Assembly (NCBI GenBank): GCA_028280105.1
Contig: JANQML010000080.1
Location: forward strand, 1-39,434
Origin: Desulfobacula sp.
Lineage (GTDB): Bacteria > Desulfobacterota > Desulfobacteria > Desulfobacterales > Desulfobacteraceae
Length of the DNA: 39,434 bases
Reading direction: 5' to 3'
Numbering within the stretch: the first letter of the stretch is position 1; every line of letters starts with the position of its first letter. The position numbers and the translations under genes are program-made. Below are positions 16,094 through 25,492 of the stretch, in pieces. The notes beneath the pieces are model-generated. The model ran no database searches and had not been told where the DNA came from. It was given only the letters and a program-made list of their open reading frames with translations.

Positions 16094-17893
16094 ATGGATT
16101 TGCTCCATTACTACAAGCGGCATGGCTGGATTCGATCGGCAGCATTGATTTCTTTGGTAGTCTTATCCATTTTGATCGTCATTATTTTTACAGAATCTTA
16201 TTTTCAAAAGCAGATGCATGATGAAATTATGGCCGACCGGTGCCGGGAATTATCTGCTTCGATTGTCGGTGGAATGACCGATGCGCTCTCCGTAGGTGAA
16301 AATGACATCGTCAGGCAACAATTCAGACGGCTTCGTGCATCACTGCCCGAGATTGATGTCTTTGTCTATGATTATAATGCCAGAATCAGTTTTTCAACCG
16401 ACCCGGGTGCGGTGGGTGAATCCATTAACAGGTATATTAACGACCCCAAGATTATTGCCCGGAACGATCAGATGCTGTCCAGCGGGGAAAGCGGCGGTCT
16501 GTTCAAAAAACAAGAGGGGGATAAGCTCTACTTTGGGTCTTTGATGCCTAGCCTGAATGAGGAAACCTGTTACCATTGCCATGGCAGTTCACAAAAAGTG
16601 CTCGGCGGCATGGCTGTTATGGTGGATAATTCAAAATCGGTCAGATCCATTGAATATGCCAGAAATATCAGCCTGGCCGTGGGTATCGGCGGTGTCTGTG
16701 TGATCATTTTTTTAATCTGGGTGATTTTTTCAAATATGGTGCGTCGATTGAACGTCACCATGGGTGAAATCAGGGAAACCTCGGATACCGTGGCCCAGTT
16801 GGCCCGGCAGGCAAGGGATATTTCCAACTCGATTGACGAGAATGCCGGCCAGGGCAACCAGATGGCGGTTCAGGCGTCTTCTGCCGTCAATGACATTTCA
16901 GAGTATATTACCAGCATCGCATCAACAGCTGAAGAGGTATCCGCACAGGTCAATGATGTTAATCTGACATCAGAGATGACGTCCAAAGAGATTGTCCGTT
17001 CCCATGAGAATCTTGCCGACGCCTCTTCAAATATCGGTTCCGTGGCAGCGGCGGCGGAGCAGATGTCGCTTTCCGTTAATACGGTTGCAACGGCCATGGA
17101 ACAAATGTATGCCAGCCAAAGTGAAATTACAAAAAGTTCGGCACGGTGCGCCACCATTACATCGGATGCATCTCAAACCGCTTCGCGGACTCATGAAATG
17201 GTGAATACCCTGGGCAAATCCGCTTCACAAATCGGTGATATCATTGATCTGATCAACGGGATTGCCGGCAAAACAAATCTGCTGGCGTTAAACGCCGCCA
17301 TTGAGGCCGCAGGAGCCGGTGAGGCAGGAAAAGGATTTGCCGTGGTCACCAACGAGGTCAAGGAACTGGCAAAGCGGACGGCAGGAGCCACCCAGGAGAT
17401 TCGGAAAAAGATAGAGGGGATGCAGGAGAATACCGGGCAGGCCATTGATGCCATAACAGATATTACAAAGGTGATAACGGAAGTCGATACGATCATGGGG
17501 ACCATCGCCTCATCGGTAGAAGAACAGACATCCACCACCAATGAGGTCACCCGAAATGTTTCAGAGTCGGCACAATCCGCCAATGCCGTGGCAAAAAATA
17601 TTAACCAGGCGGCGTTAAAGGTTGAAGAGGTGGCGCAGAGCATGACACAGGTGCGGGAAATTGAAACCGGTGTTTCCGGTAATATCAAACAGACGGCTGT
17701 TGCTGTGGGAGAAATTGCAAAGGATGTTACCATCTCTTCTGAAAGGGTCCGGCAGGTATCAGAGAGCACGGAACGGCTGTCCAACCGGATGACGCATATC
17801 CTTGAGAGTACGGGATCCCATAACGACCAGACGGATGAGCTGGCTGAAATTGCATCAAAACTTAAACAATTGACAAAAAAATTCAGGATTTGA
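16094..17893 (+). CDS. Methyl-accepting chemotaxis protein with periplasmic c-type haem site
   Basis: A 599-residue chemoreceptor. TM1 spans about 15-34 and TM2 about 192-214. The periplasmic domain between them has a CXXCH motif at C159-C162-H163 followed by GSSQKVLGG, which resembles the haem-c sensor domains of Tll0287/DUF3365 type and the Geobacter haem MCPs. A covalently bound haem is therefore likely, sensing redox state, O2 or NO. After TM2 there is no clear HAMP domain, and the helix runs into a long signalling rod whose tip (about 392-412) is intact. A GGAGG ribosome site precedes the ATG. It is the first gene of the che operon. Confidence 0.93.
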   Translation: MDLLHYYKRHGWIRSAALISLVVLSILIVIIFTESYFQKQMHDEIMADRCRELSASIVGGMTDALSVGENDIVRQQFRRLRASLPEIDVFVYDYNARISFSTDPGAVGESINRYINDPKIIARNDQMLSSGESGGLFKKQEGDKLYFGSLMPSLNEETCYHCHGSSQKVLGGMAVMVDNSKSVRSIEYARNISLAVGIGGVCVIIFLIWVIFSNMVRRLNVTMGEIRETSDTVAQLARQARDISNSIDENAGQGNQMAVQASSAVNDISEYITSIASTAEEVSAQVNDVNLTSEMTSKEIVRSHENLADASSNIGSVAAAAEQMSLSVNTVATAMEQMYASQSEITKSSARCATITSDASQTASRTHEMVNTLGKSASQIGDIIDLINGIAGKTNLLALNAAIEAAGAGEAGKGFAVVTNEVKELAKRTAGATQEIRKKIEGMQENTGQAIDAITDITKVITEVDTIMGTIASSVEEQTSTTNEVTRNVSESAQSANAVAKNINQAALKVEEVAQSMTQVREIETGVSGNIKQTAVAVGEIAKDVTISSERVRQVSESTERLSNRMTHILESTGSHNDQTDELAEIASKLKQLTKKFRI

Positions 17894-17912
17894 TCCAAAC
17901 GGTTCAAAATTG

Positions 17913-18380
17913 ATGAAACGCAACGGCCATGACCGCCAGGAACGGTATATAACATTCAAGCTCCGTGATAATCTGATCGGGGTAAATATCCTTGATATCC
18001 GCGAGATTGTAAAGCAGGTAAGCATCTTTGCAGTTCCGCAGGCACCTGCTGCGGTCAAAGGGCTTATCAATTTAAGAGGACAGATCATGACGGTCCTGGA
18101 TATTGGCCAACTGATGGGTTTCGGCAGCACCCGGGTTGAAGAAAACAGTCATGTGATCGTTTTCAAACACCGGAATGCCGGATTCCTGGTGGACCGGATC
18201 GGTGATTTAGTGGTGGTTGACCCTTCGCAGACCGAACCTGTTCCTGCCAACATGGATGAGGGGATAAAAGCCTATATGGATCTTTTGATATATATAAAAT
18301 CGCAAATAATTATGACGGTGAATACTTCAAAAATTCTGGCCTATAATCCTCTGAAACTCCGTCATGCCGAGGATTTTTGA
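17913..18380 (+). CDS. cheW: CheW adaptor protein
   Basis: A 155-residue CheW that couples receptor to kinase. The N-terminal ITFKLRDNLIGVNILDIREIV, the middle VKGLINLRGQIMTVLDI (the typical INLRG) and the late GFLVDRIGDLVVVDP are all present. The ATG at 17913 is preferred to the TTG one codon earlier. The stop overlaps the CheA start in a TGATG arrangement, which implies coupled translation. Confidence 0.95.
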   Translation: MKRNGHDRQERYITFKLRDNLIGVNILDIREIVKQVSIFAVPQAPAAVKGLINLRGQIMTVLDIGQLMGFGSTRVEENSHVIVFKHRNAGFLVDRIGDLVVVDPSQTEPVPANMDEGIKAYMDLLIYIKSQIIMTVNTSKILAYNPLKLRHAEDF

Positions 18381-21220
18381 TGAACAATGATCAGAACAAC
18401 TCTTTAGAGAGCATGGCATCGGAGTTTGTAGCCGAGATAAAAGAAGACCTGATCAGTCTGGAACCCGACCTTTTGACCATGGAAGAAGACGGTGCCGATG
18501 TTGATGATGATTTGATCAATCACGCATTCCGCTCCATCCACAGCATAAAGGGGGGAGCCGGATTTATCAATTTTACCGAATTATCCAGTCTCAGCCACGC
18601 CATGGAAAACGTATTGATGCGTGTTCGGGAGAAAGAACTGATCATTACCCCGGAAGTCGTAGACGCCCTGCTGGCGGGTTTTGACCGGATGAAGCAGATG
18701 GTGGATACAATAGGGACAGATGAATCCTGTGACTTTAAGGAACAGGAAGAGGCGCTTAAGGCCATACTTGATCCGGAAAAAAGATCCGCTGATTTAAAAA
18801 CAACGGATCTAAAAAAAGATAAACAACCCGTTCCATCCGGTGCCTTTACACCAGCAGAGGGGAAAGATATAAACGAATCGTCCGGAAACACAGACCGGAA
18901 ACCGGATAAAAACCCCGGGGACAAAGGAAAAACAGATGAACTGGAAACCGTAAGACCCATCAATGACAACCGATTTTTCACCCAAAAAAGATTTCAGGTT
19001 GATAAACATCGATTTCTTCTGGCGCAGGAAAGCCAAAAATTTGTTTATGCGGTTTATATCCGGATTGAAAAAGATTCCGGCCATCTGGATCATAAATTAA
19101 AAACAATTGATGATGATATTAAAAGCATCGGTGACATCCTGTATTCAGATCTGGATACCATGGCGGCCGATGCGCTGCCAGATGGTTTTTTCTGTGTCAT
19201 TTCGACCATTCTCGATATACCGCTGCTGACCCAGGTTCTTGATATCAGTAAAGACCAGTTGTCGCTGGTGAGCCGAAAGGCGGGAGCTTCGACAGCCGAT
19301 TTTTCGGAGTCACCGGGGGTGGAAAGCGTGCTTCCAAAAAAGGGAACACCCGGGAGTACGGGCCAAATTCCAGGTTTAAACGGGAATCCGGATACGGTCA
19401 CCGTTGGCGGCAAACCGACCATCCGGGTAAATGTCGACCTGGTGTCCAGGCTCATGAACCGGGCCGGAGAACTGGTTCTGTCCCGAAACCAGTTGCGGCC
19501 TGTTTTAGAACCCCTGGGTGCTGAAGATGGCCGCCTGTCAAATATGATGCAGAACCTGGATATGGTTACCACGGATATTCAGGAGGCCATCATGCAGATG
19601 CGGATGCAGCCGGTGGTCGATTTAATGGGGAAATACAAGCGGGTGGTCCGGGATATTGCCCGCAGAATGTCTAAACAAGTCGCCTTTACCCTGGGGGGAG
19701 CCCATGTAGAGGTGGATAGAAATATTCTGGAAAAACTGGCCAACCCCCTGACCCATCTGATCCGAAACTGTATTGATCACGGTATCGAAACCCCGGAGCG
19801 CAGAAAAGAGCTGGGCAAGCCGGAAACCGGCACCATTCACGTGAACGCCTCGCATCAGGGCGGATATATACGGATTACCATCCGTGATGACGGTGCCGGG
19901 ATTGATCCCCAACTGGTTCTGTCAAAGGCCTTTGAAAAAGGATTGGTGTCGGAAGAAGAACTCGATTCCCTGACGGACAAGCAAAAGATAGATTTAATCT
20001 TTCTGCCCGGATTTTCAACGTCGGAAAAAATTACCGATATATCCGGTCGGGGAGTGGGAATGGATGTGGTAAAAACCAATCTTAAACGATTGAGAGGGCA
20101 GATTGATATCGAATCGGAAAAAGGGCAGGGAACAACCGTCTGTCTGCTGATCCCGCTCACTCTGGCCATTGTGCCCTCTCTGGTGGTGGAAGCATCCGGC
20201 AACCGGTTTGTGATACCCCAGGTCAATATAAAGGAAGTGATCTATCTAGAACCCGGACAGATCCAAGAACAGGTTAAAAATATTGCCGGATCAGAACTTT
20301 TAAGACTCAGGGATAACCTGATACCTGTCCTGCGTCTGAGAAATGTCCTTTCCATGGCGTCTTATGTCAGGCAACCGGATGGTGGAGAATCCACTCGGGA
20401 AAAACGAAAGGCCATTGCCGATCGGAGACATGCCAGCGCTCCCGTAAAAGATCCGGACAACCGGTCCGGCCGGACGGACCGCAGAAAAAACAGCTGGGAT
20501 GCCACATATGTGATTATTTTAAAACTGGGACACCATCTCTTCGGTCTGTGCGTGGATGAGGTCTATGACATCGAAGAGGTTGTTGTTGAGCCCTTAAGTG
20601 TGTATATAAAGCATTTAAAATGTTTTGCCGGTACAACAATTTTAGGGGATGGTAAGGTGACCATGATTCTGGATGTCCCCGGAATCGCTTCTTTTTCCAA
20701 CCTTAAATTTGATACGGCTTTTGATGCCCGATCCGTTTTGGGTCCAAATGACGATTCGCCGGGGGATAATCAGGGTAAATTGAAGAATCTGATTGTTTTT
20801 GGGAATGAAAAAAAAGAATTTTTTGCCTTGGCCCTTGAACATATTTCCCGGCTTGAACCCATTGCAGTCTCGGATATTCATTACACCGGAGAGCAACGTT
20901 TTTTTGAGTATAAAAATCAGGATGTTCATCTGTTTGCAATGGATGCATTTCTATCGGTCCGTCCCTGGGAGCCTTCTGATTCGATTTTTGTCATCTTTCC
21001 AAAGCATACCAGAACCCGGGTCGGAATAATGACGCCGGTCATTGTCGATACGATTGAAACCCGGGCAAAATTGGCAAGGGATCCATCCGGTCCGGACGTG
21101 GTGGCGGGTAAATTGTTTATTGACGATCGAATGATCCAGGTGCTGGATCATGACGTGTTGTATGAAAGGATTGAACAGCGCGTCAGAAAAGATGCCATGG
21201 ATGTTGAGGGCCAGCCATGA
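18380..21220 (+). CDS. cheA: CheA histidine kinase with two C-terminal CheW-like domains
   Basis: A 946-residue chemotaxis kinase, longer than the usual 650-750. The Hpt domain has H54 in IHSIKGGAGF; a linker with polar repeats follows (about 145-200); a middle region (about 200-310) has no motif I know; then the dimerisation helices (SRNQLRP), the HATPase (N box HLIRNCIDHG, G1 DDGAGIDP, G2 ISGRGVGMDVV), and a CheW-like domain. That domain has a basic, disordered insert of about 50 residues (REKRKAIADRRH...). A second CheW-like domain follows to the C-terminus. The doubled receptor-binding module is unusual. The ATG at 18380 overlaps cheW. Confidence 0.93.
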   Translation: MNNDQNNSLESMASEFVAEIKEDLISLEPDLLTMEEDGADVDDDLINHAFRSIHSIKGGAGFINFTELSSLSHAMENVLMRVREKELIITPEVVDALLAGFDRMKQMVDTIGTDESCDFKEQEEALKAILDPEKRSADLKTTDLKKDKQPVPSGAFTPAEGKDINESSGNTDRKPDKNPGDKGKTDELETVRPINDNRFFTQKRFQVDKHRFLLAQESQKFVYAVYIRIEKDSGHLDHKLKTIDDDIKSIGDILYSDLDTMAADALPDGFFCVISTILDIPLLTQVLDISKDQLSLVSRKAGASTADFSESPGVESVLPKKGTPGSTGQIPGLNGNPDTVTVGGKPTIRVNVDLVSRLMNRAGELVLSRNQLRPVLEPLGAEDGRLSNMMQNLDMVTTDIQEAIMQMRMQPVVDLMGKYKRVVRDIARRMSKQVAFTLGGAHVEVDRNILEKLANPLTHLIRNCIDHGIETPERRKELGKPETGTIHVNASHQGGYIRITIRDDGAGIDPQLVLSKAFEKGLVSEEELDSLTDKQKIDLIFLPGFSTSEKITDISGRGVGMDVVKTNLKRLRGQIDIESEKGQGTTVCLLIPLTLAIVPSLVVEASGNRFVIPQVNIKEVIYLEPGQIQEQVKNIAGSELLRLRDNLIPVLRLRNVLSMASYVRQPDGGESTREKRKAIADRRHASAPVKDPDNRSGRTDRRKNSWDATYVIILKLGHHLFGLCVDEVYDIEEVVVEPLSVYIKHLKCFAGTTILGDGKVTMILDVPGIASFSNLKFDTAFDARSVLGPNDDSPGDNQGKLKNLIVFGNEKKEFFALALEHISRLEPIAVSDIHYTGEQRFFEYKNQDVHLFAMDAFLSVRPWEPSDSIFVIFPKHTRTRVGIMTPVIVDTIETRAKLARDPSGPDVVAGKLFIDDRMIQVLDHDVLYERIEQRVRKDAMDVEGQP

Positions 21221-21603
21221 AAATTCTACTTGTCGATGATAAGGCATCCGTCAGAACCGCTATGGTAAACATTCTTCTCTCTTTGGGATTTGATGACATC
21301 ACCCATGCCGTTGACGGTGAAGATGCCTGGGAGAAACTGAAGGAAACCATGGACGGGAACACGGTACAGCCGTTTGAACTGGTGATTTCAGACCTTGAGA
21401 TGCCGAAAATGTCCGGGATGGAGTTGCTCCGTGCCGTCCGTTTGGAGCCGGAAACAAGGCATACACCCTTTATCATGGCAACAACGGTGACAGAGAAAGA
21501 AGTGATTATTGAAACCATGCGTCTGGGGGTACAGGCTTACATTATTAAGCCGTTTGACCGGCAGACGGTTGAATTTAAATTGAAACAGGCCGGAGTATTG
21601 TAA
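21217..21603 (+). CDS. cheY: CheY response regulator
   Basis: A 128-residue single receiver with all key residues: D7-D8, phosphoacceptor D59 (ISDLEMPKMSG), T90 and K111-P112. It overlaps the end of cheA by four bases (ATGA), so the kinase and its regulator are coupled. It should bind the flagellar switch or another effector; no flagellar gene is visible in this window. Confidence 0.93.
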   Translation: MKILLVDDKASVRTAMVNILLSLGFDDITHAVDGEDAWEKLKETMDGNTVQPFELVISDLEMPKMSGMELLRAVRLEPETRHTPFIMATTVTEKEVIIETMRLGVQAYIIKPFDRQTVEFKLKQAGVL

Positions 21604-21604
21604 G

Positions 21605-22753
21605 GTGCAGCCCAAACAGACAGATAGTCTTGACGTGGTGATTGCCGACCCTGACCTTGAATCTGTCAGCGTTTTTGAGAGATTGTGCAGTTCCATAACC
21701 GGTTTGAATCTGTCCGGAGTTGCCCGATCTGCCCAGATGCTGATAGCAAAGACAAAAAACGTTCTTCCGGATCTTGTTTTTCTGAGTCTGTCCGGGGATA
21801 TCGGGGGACTTGCCGTCATTGACACCTTAAAGAAGATCCATCCGGATTTGAATGTGATCGTTCTTTACGGACCGGATCATGATCCGGACATCCTGGTTCA
21901 GGCGCTGGAGGCCGGAGCCTATGAGTGTATCGAAAGGCCGGTTTCAGCCGATCCCCTAAAATATGAAACGTTTCGTATCCATTTGTTGGCAGTGACCGGG
22001 CTGCTCAGGAGCCGGAAACGGTTCTTCGGCAAGGGCAAAGCCGATTATAAAAACAAATTTTTCATGCCGGTTCCCAGTGATAACGTTTCCGGAGTTGCCC
22101 CGAAATCAGACCCGGTCCCGGATATGGAGACCGGTCAACTGCCTGATCTGAGACCGGATTTCAAATCAAGGCAGGGCGTGGATGTCGTAGCCATTGCCGC
22201 TTCGACCGGCGGGCCCGAAATATTAAGCCGGATTTTTTCAATCCTGCCACGCAATCTGAATGTGCCCATTCTTCTTGTTCAACACATACCCGAGAATATG
22301 ACCGTTTTTTTTGCCAAGAGTCTGAACCGGAAGTCAGAGCTTGATATTACCCAGGCAAAGGAGGGTGATCCGGTTGTACCCTCCCGGATCTATATCGCTC
22401 CGGGAGGATGCCATATGACGGTTTCCAAACCCGACCCAGGCGGAACCCGGTTGATCCGTATAACTAAAAAACCGCTGGTCAACAGTGTCCGTCCATCTGC
22501 GGATGTCCTGTTTGAGTCGATTGCAGACGCCTATTGCGGCGGTAATGTCCTTGCCATCATTTTAACCGGAATGGGAGAGGACGGACGGCATGGGATTGCC
22601 TGCCTGAAGAAAAAAACCCATTGTATATGCATATCCCAGGACGCACATACCTGTGTTGTTTACGGGATGCCCCGGGCAGTGGACGAAGCCGGCTTGTCCG
22701 ATGAATCGTTAGACCCTTTGAGCATCACTCAGCGAATCGTCATGAGCGCCTGA
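21605..22753 (+). CDS. cheB: CheB protein-glutamate methylesterase with a degenerate receiver
   Basis: A 382-residue CheB. The C-terminal methylesterase (about 190-382) is intact: AASTGGPE with S200, H227 in VQHIPE, and LTGMGEDGRHG with the catalytic Asp. The N-terminal receiver (about 9-125) has lost its phosphorylation site. At the phosphoacceptor position the sequence reads VFLSLSG, with S61 in place of Asp, and the conserved Lys before Pro is R111. Classical activation by CheA through phosphorylation should not work. GTG at 21605 lies one base after cheY. No cheR is present in the window. Confidence 0.9.
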   Translation: MQPKQTDSLDVVIADPDLESVSVFERLCSSITGLNLSGVARSAQMLIAKTKNVLPDLVFLSLSGDIGGLAVIDTLKKIHPDLNVIVLYGPDHDPDILVQALEAGAYECIERPVSADPLKYETFRIHLLAVTGLLRSRKRFFGKGKADYKNKFFMPVPSDNVSGVAPKSDPVPDMETGQLPDLRPDFKSRQGVDVVAIAASTGGPEILSRIFSILPRNLNVPILLVQHIPENMTVFFAKSLNRKSELDITQAKEGDPVVPSRIYIAPGGCHMTVSKPDPGGTRLIRITKKPLVNSVRPSADVLFESIADAYCGGNVLAIILTGMGEDGRHGIACLKKKTHCICISQDAHTCVVYGMPRAVDEAGLSDESLDPLSITQRIVMSA

Positions 22754-23198
22754 CCGGAATATACGATTCCATTTAACTACCGATCAGGGCCATCGCATGT
22801 AAAATTCAGTGTAAATGATTTCAGGTAGTTACATGATGAAGGCAAACGCAGATAAATTTTTAACAAGAGCTAAGAACTTAATATTATAGATGATCAAAAA
22901 ACGTGCCGGTTCTACAGGTGTTTGCCCTGACCTACCGATCGGACTCAGATGACAATCGTTTTGAAAAAATGTATAGTGGACTTATATTCTGATTATGGAA
23001 TTGATTCCGGTTTACTCTGCCGGGCAATCTATCTGTGCGGCAGAAGAGCGAAACTGAAATCGTGACATAAGTTTGTCAAAAGGGCCGGACAGACCGGTAT
23101 CCGTCTCTTTGAACGCCAGTAATCCGGTGCGTATGTTGGTAGAAGGTATTAATCGTTTTAATTTTGATGCCTGGATACAGGCAGGACAGGAGGGTATG
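22754..23198. other. Gap of 445 bases, no gene supported
   Basis: I see a promoter candidate at 22961-22988 and no clear terminator. A frame upstream of the uspA start extends to 23073 but has no ribosome site. A nine-base CTACCGATC occurs twice (from 22778 and from 22932), of unknown meaning. Confidence 0.5.
22961..22988 (+). promoter_or_regulatory. Possible promoter of the uspA gene
   Basis: TTGAAA (22961-22966) and TATATT (22983-22988) are separated by 16 bases; each differs from consensus by one base. It would give a leader of about 200 bases. Confidence 0.4.
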
Positions 23199-23621
23199 AT
23201 GGAAGTTAAAAAGATTCTCAACCCTGTGGATGGCTCAGACCATTCGGTTCATTCAACCCGGTATGCCATTGAGCTGGCACGACTATTCAAGGCCCAGGTC
23301 ATTCTGCTTCATTGTCATGCCAAATTTCCGATTGTTATGGCGGAACCTTATTTTCAACAGGCCATCAACGATATCAGCAAGGAGTCGGAAACTCTTGTGG
23401 AACCGTTTCAAGAGATGCTCGACACATCCGGGGTCGATTATGATATCCGGATTCTGGAAGGGGTTCCCGGAGACAAGATTCCAGAGGTTGCCAAAATAGA
23501 AAAGGTGGACCTTATCGTTATGGGTTCAAGAGGGGTTACGGATTTAACCGGATTGATCCTGGGAAGCGTCGCGCACCAGGTACTGCACCGGACCGATTGT
23601 CCGGTATTTATTTCCAAATAA
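23199..23621 (+). CDS. UspA-family universal stress protein
   Basis: A 140-residue universal stress protein with the ATP-binding signature GSRG...GS (about residues 106-120) and the C-terminal LHRTDCPVF. The family folds like MJ0577 and binds ATP, acting as a stress-linked regulator. The start is chosen at 23199 because an AGGAGG lies five bases upstream; the ATG at 23196 would leave only two bases. The longer frame from TTG at 23073 has no ribosome site. It stands alone after the che operon and ends at a long inverted repeat. Confidence 0.92.
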   Translation: MEVKKILNPVDGSDHSVHSTRYAIELARLFKAQVILLHCHAKFPIVMAEPYFQQAINDISKESETLVEPFQEMLDTSGVDYDIRILEGVPGDKIPEVAKIEKVDLIVMGSRGVTDLTGLILGSVAHQVLHRTDCPVFISK

Positions 23622-23636
23622 TATATTCGATATTGA

Positions 23637-23678
23637 ACGGTTCCCGGCCGCAGGTATTTTCCGTGGGCCGGGAACCGT
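23637..23678. repeat. 13-bp perfect inverted repeat between convergent genes
   Basis: Arms 23637-23649 and 23666-23678 (ACGGTTCCCGGCC and its complement) enclose 16 bases. It lies between the uspA stop and the convergent stop of the DUF6178 gene. Neither strand has a T run after the stem, so it could be a rho-dependent pause, a bidirectional barrier or an mRNA 3'-end protector. Confidence 0.75.
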
Positions 23679-23704
23679 GAGCCTGAACACCGCATCACCA
23701 TTGG

Positions 23705-25480
23705 TCAATCCGTTTTTTTCAGCAGGAAATGGGGAATAAACCGGGGGTCGATATCCTGGGGTGAGACGGCTCCGTAGTCTGCTTTTAATTCTTTAATCAG
23801 TTCGGAAATAACCGATTCGGAATCCGCCGGAAAGGTTTCAGACGAAAATCCGGTGATCTCCTTAATAAACAGAACCAGATCGGTCAGGGGGGATGCCGGG
23901 GGTAGACCTGTTCCCTGTTTGGCATTCTCTTTTGCAAAGAGTTGAATAAAAAAGGGTTTAAACACGTCTGTGGGGATGGGAGACAGGTCGGGTTCAAGAT
24001 TGAGCCGGTCTTTTGCCCAAAGGGTCAAAATCAGCGTCTTATAGGTCAAAATTCCTTGTCTGAAGGTGGAAAGATCCAGATCGGAATGTTCCATAATTTT
24101 GCCTGTGAACGCATCGATTGCAATAATCTGTTCCAGTTTTTTCCGGGTGGTTAGAATATGGTCAAGGGTTTTAAAATTTGCATACGGGTCGGCTGAAGAC
24201 CCGGTGAAAAACATGGGCCGTTCGATCATAAGCCCCCCGATTACCCCCAGATACCGCTCTCCTAAAAAACTTAACGGTAAGTTGTTTTTATTCATCGCAC
24301 TCTGGGTAAACCACTGTTGCGCCTTTGTTTTAAGGTGAATACCCGCCCTTGATCCGGTCCTGAAAATATCTTCAAGAAAAAAATCTTCAATAATGGGCTT
24401 GGCTGACTCCGGTGAAGGGGCTTTATCGATGAGGAGTTCAAGGCCCAGATGAAGGTAGCTGCAGGCTTTGGACATGGCGGCCTCAAGGTCATCTTTTCCC
24501 CGAAGCCGGATCCTGTCGGCGGAGATGACCTTGTTGATCAAAGCCGCCAGTTCTGCTTCCAGCACCGGATGAACCCGGTTGTCGAACAGGGGAATCGTTT
24601 GGACAAAGAGGTTGTCTTCATCCAGAAGACCGGTGAAAAACTGGGGCGGCATCGGTACCTGGGGATCAAAATGACCCGGGGCCGGTTTCAGTTTTGCCGG
24701 CCGTTTTACAAGGGAAGATTTGCCGGCGGGCTGGTATATACCCACGGCCTCATGGGCGGGCAGAAAGCCTTTTTCAGCCAGTCGCAGGGTTTTAAGGCGG
24801 AACTGTTCTTCCTCCGTTTCCGAAGGCAGCAGGGCAGATGTTTCAAGAAGCAGCCCGTGAAATACGGATAAATCCATTTCCGCCACCATTTTAAGCATGG
24901 TTTCAATTAAGTCCCAGGCCGGCCGGCTGTTTCCGGGAACCGGCATGGGGTCGCCATCCGGATCATCCGGGTCTCCCGCGGGTCTGTCCGGGAACCTGAA
25001 ATAGAATTTATCGTCCAAAGTAATATAGTCGTCAAAGTCTGAGGGCGGTACGTCATCATGTTCTCTGATAAAGACCGTCATGTTTTTAAGCAGATAGAAT
25101 TCAAGAAAATCCGGTTTTTCAGTGATGGTCCACCTGAGCAGCCGCTGTGGGTCCGCCTGGAAGAGGATATCAAAAACCCGGGTCATCATCTCTGTATTGA
25201 GCCGGTCGTTGTCCCAGACATCCACGTCAAGGATATACTCCCATTGATCGGAACGGGCCATGGAAAGAACGGGCACAAAATCATCCGGTCCGATTTTGTG
25301 CATCAGATAATAGAGATCCTGATCCGGAAAGGATTGGATTAAAGTGGCCGGTGCCGGGGCATCCAGGATCATGGACAGGGCCTCCTGTCCATCGGCTTTT
25401 AAGATATCGCGACGCTGGTTGCGCAGTTTGATCTCTCTGTTTCTTTGGTTGATCAGCCGGTAGTCGGTGGTGTCATTCAT
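23705..25480 (-). CDS. DUF6178-family protein
   Basis: A 591-residue soluble protein rich in acidic and aromatic residues. It has no signal peptide, membrane helix or cysteine motif. I recognise it as the DUF6178 type found in Desulfobacterota, from the opening that places a QRRDILKAD stretch before LSMILDAPAPATLIQSFPDQDLYYLMHKIG. Function is unknown. It follows the radical SAM gene after 12 bases and is the last gene of the rdgB operon. The family assignment is from memory. Confidence 0.8.
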   Translation of the reverse strand: MNDTTDYRLINQRNREIKLRNQRRDILKADGQEALSMILDAPAPATLIQSFPDQDLYYLMHKIGPDDFVPVLSMARSDQWEYILDVDVWDNDRLNTEMMTRVFDILFQADPQRLLRWTITEKPDFLEFYLLKNMTVFIREHDDVPPSDFDDYITLDDKFYFRFPDRPAGDPDDPDGDPMPVPGNSRPAWDLIETMLKMVAEMDLSVFHGLLLETSALLPSETEEEQFRLKTLRLAEKGFLPAHEAVGIYQPAGKSSLVKRPAKLKPAPGHFDPQVPMPPQFFTGLLDEDNLFVQTIPLFDNRVHPVLEAELAALINKVISADRIRLRGKDDLEAAMSKACSYLHLGLELLIDKAPSPESAKPIIEDFFLEDIFRTGSRAGIHLKTKAQQWFTQSAMNKNNLPLSFLGERYLGVIGGLMIERPMFFTGSSADPYANFKTLDHILTTRKKLEQIIAIDAFTGKIMEHSDLDLSTFRQGILTYKTLILTLWAKDRLNLEPDLSPIPTDVFKPFFIQLFAKENAKQGTGLPPASPLTDLVLFIKEITGFSSETFPADSESVISELIKELKADYGAVSPQDIDPRFIPHFLLKKTD

Positions 25481-25492
25481 GGAGATATCCTG

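Noticed and set aside
15741-16148. Plus-strand frame of 135 codons running into the MCP start
   Set aside because: It overlaps the phosphopantetheinyl transferase on the other strand and the better-supported MCP start with GGAGG.
17191-17955. Long minus-strand frame of 254 codons
   Set aside because: It is antisense to the MCP signalling domain, whose motifs are intact; the encoded peptide is low-complexity Ser/Ala/Val typical of mirror frames.
23073-23198. N-terminal extension of the UspA protein
   Set aside because: It begins with TTG without a ribosome site, and an AGGAGG site sits just before the ATG at 23199 where UspA homology begins.
24449-24871. Plus-strand frame of 140 codons
   Set aside because: It is antisense to the DUF6178 gene, has no ribosome site and matches no family.
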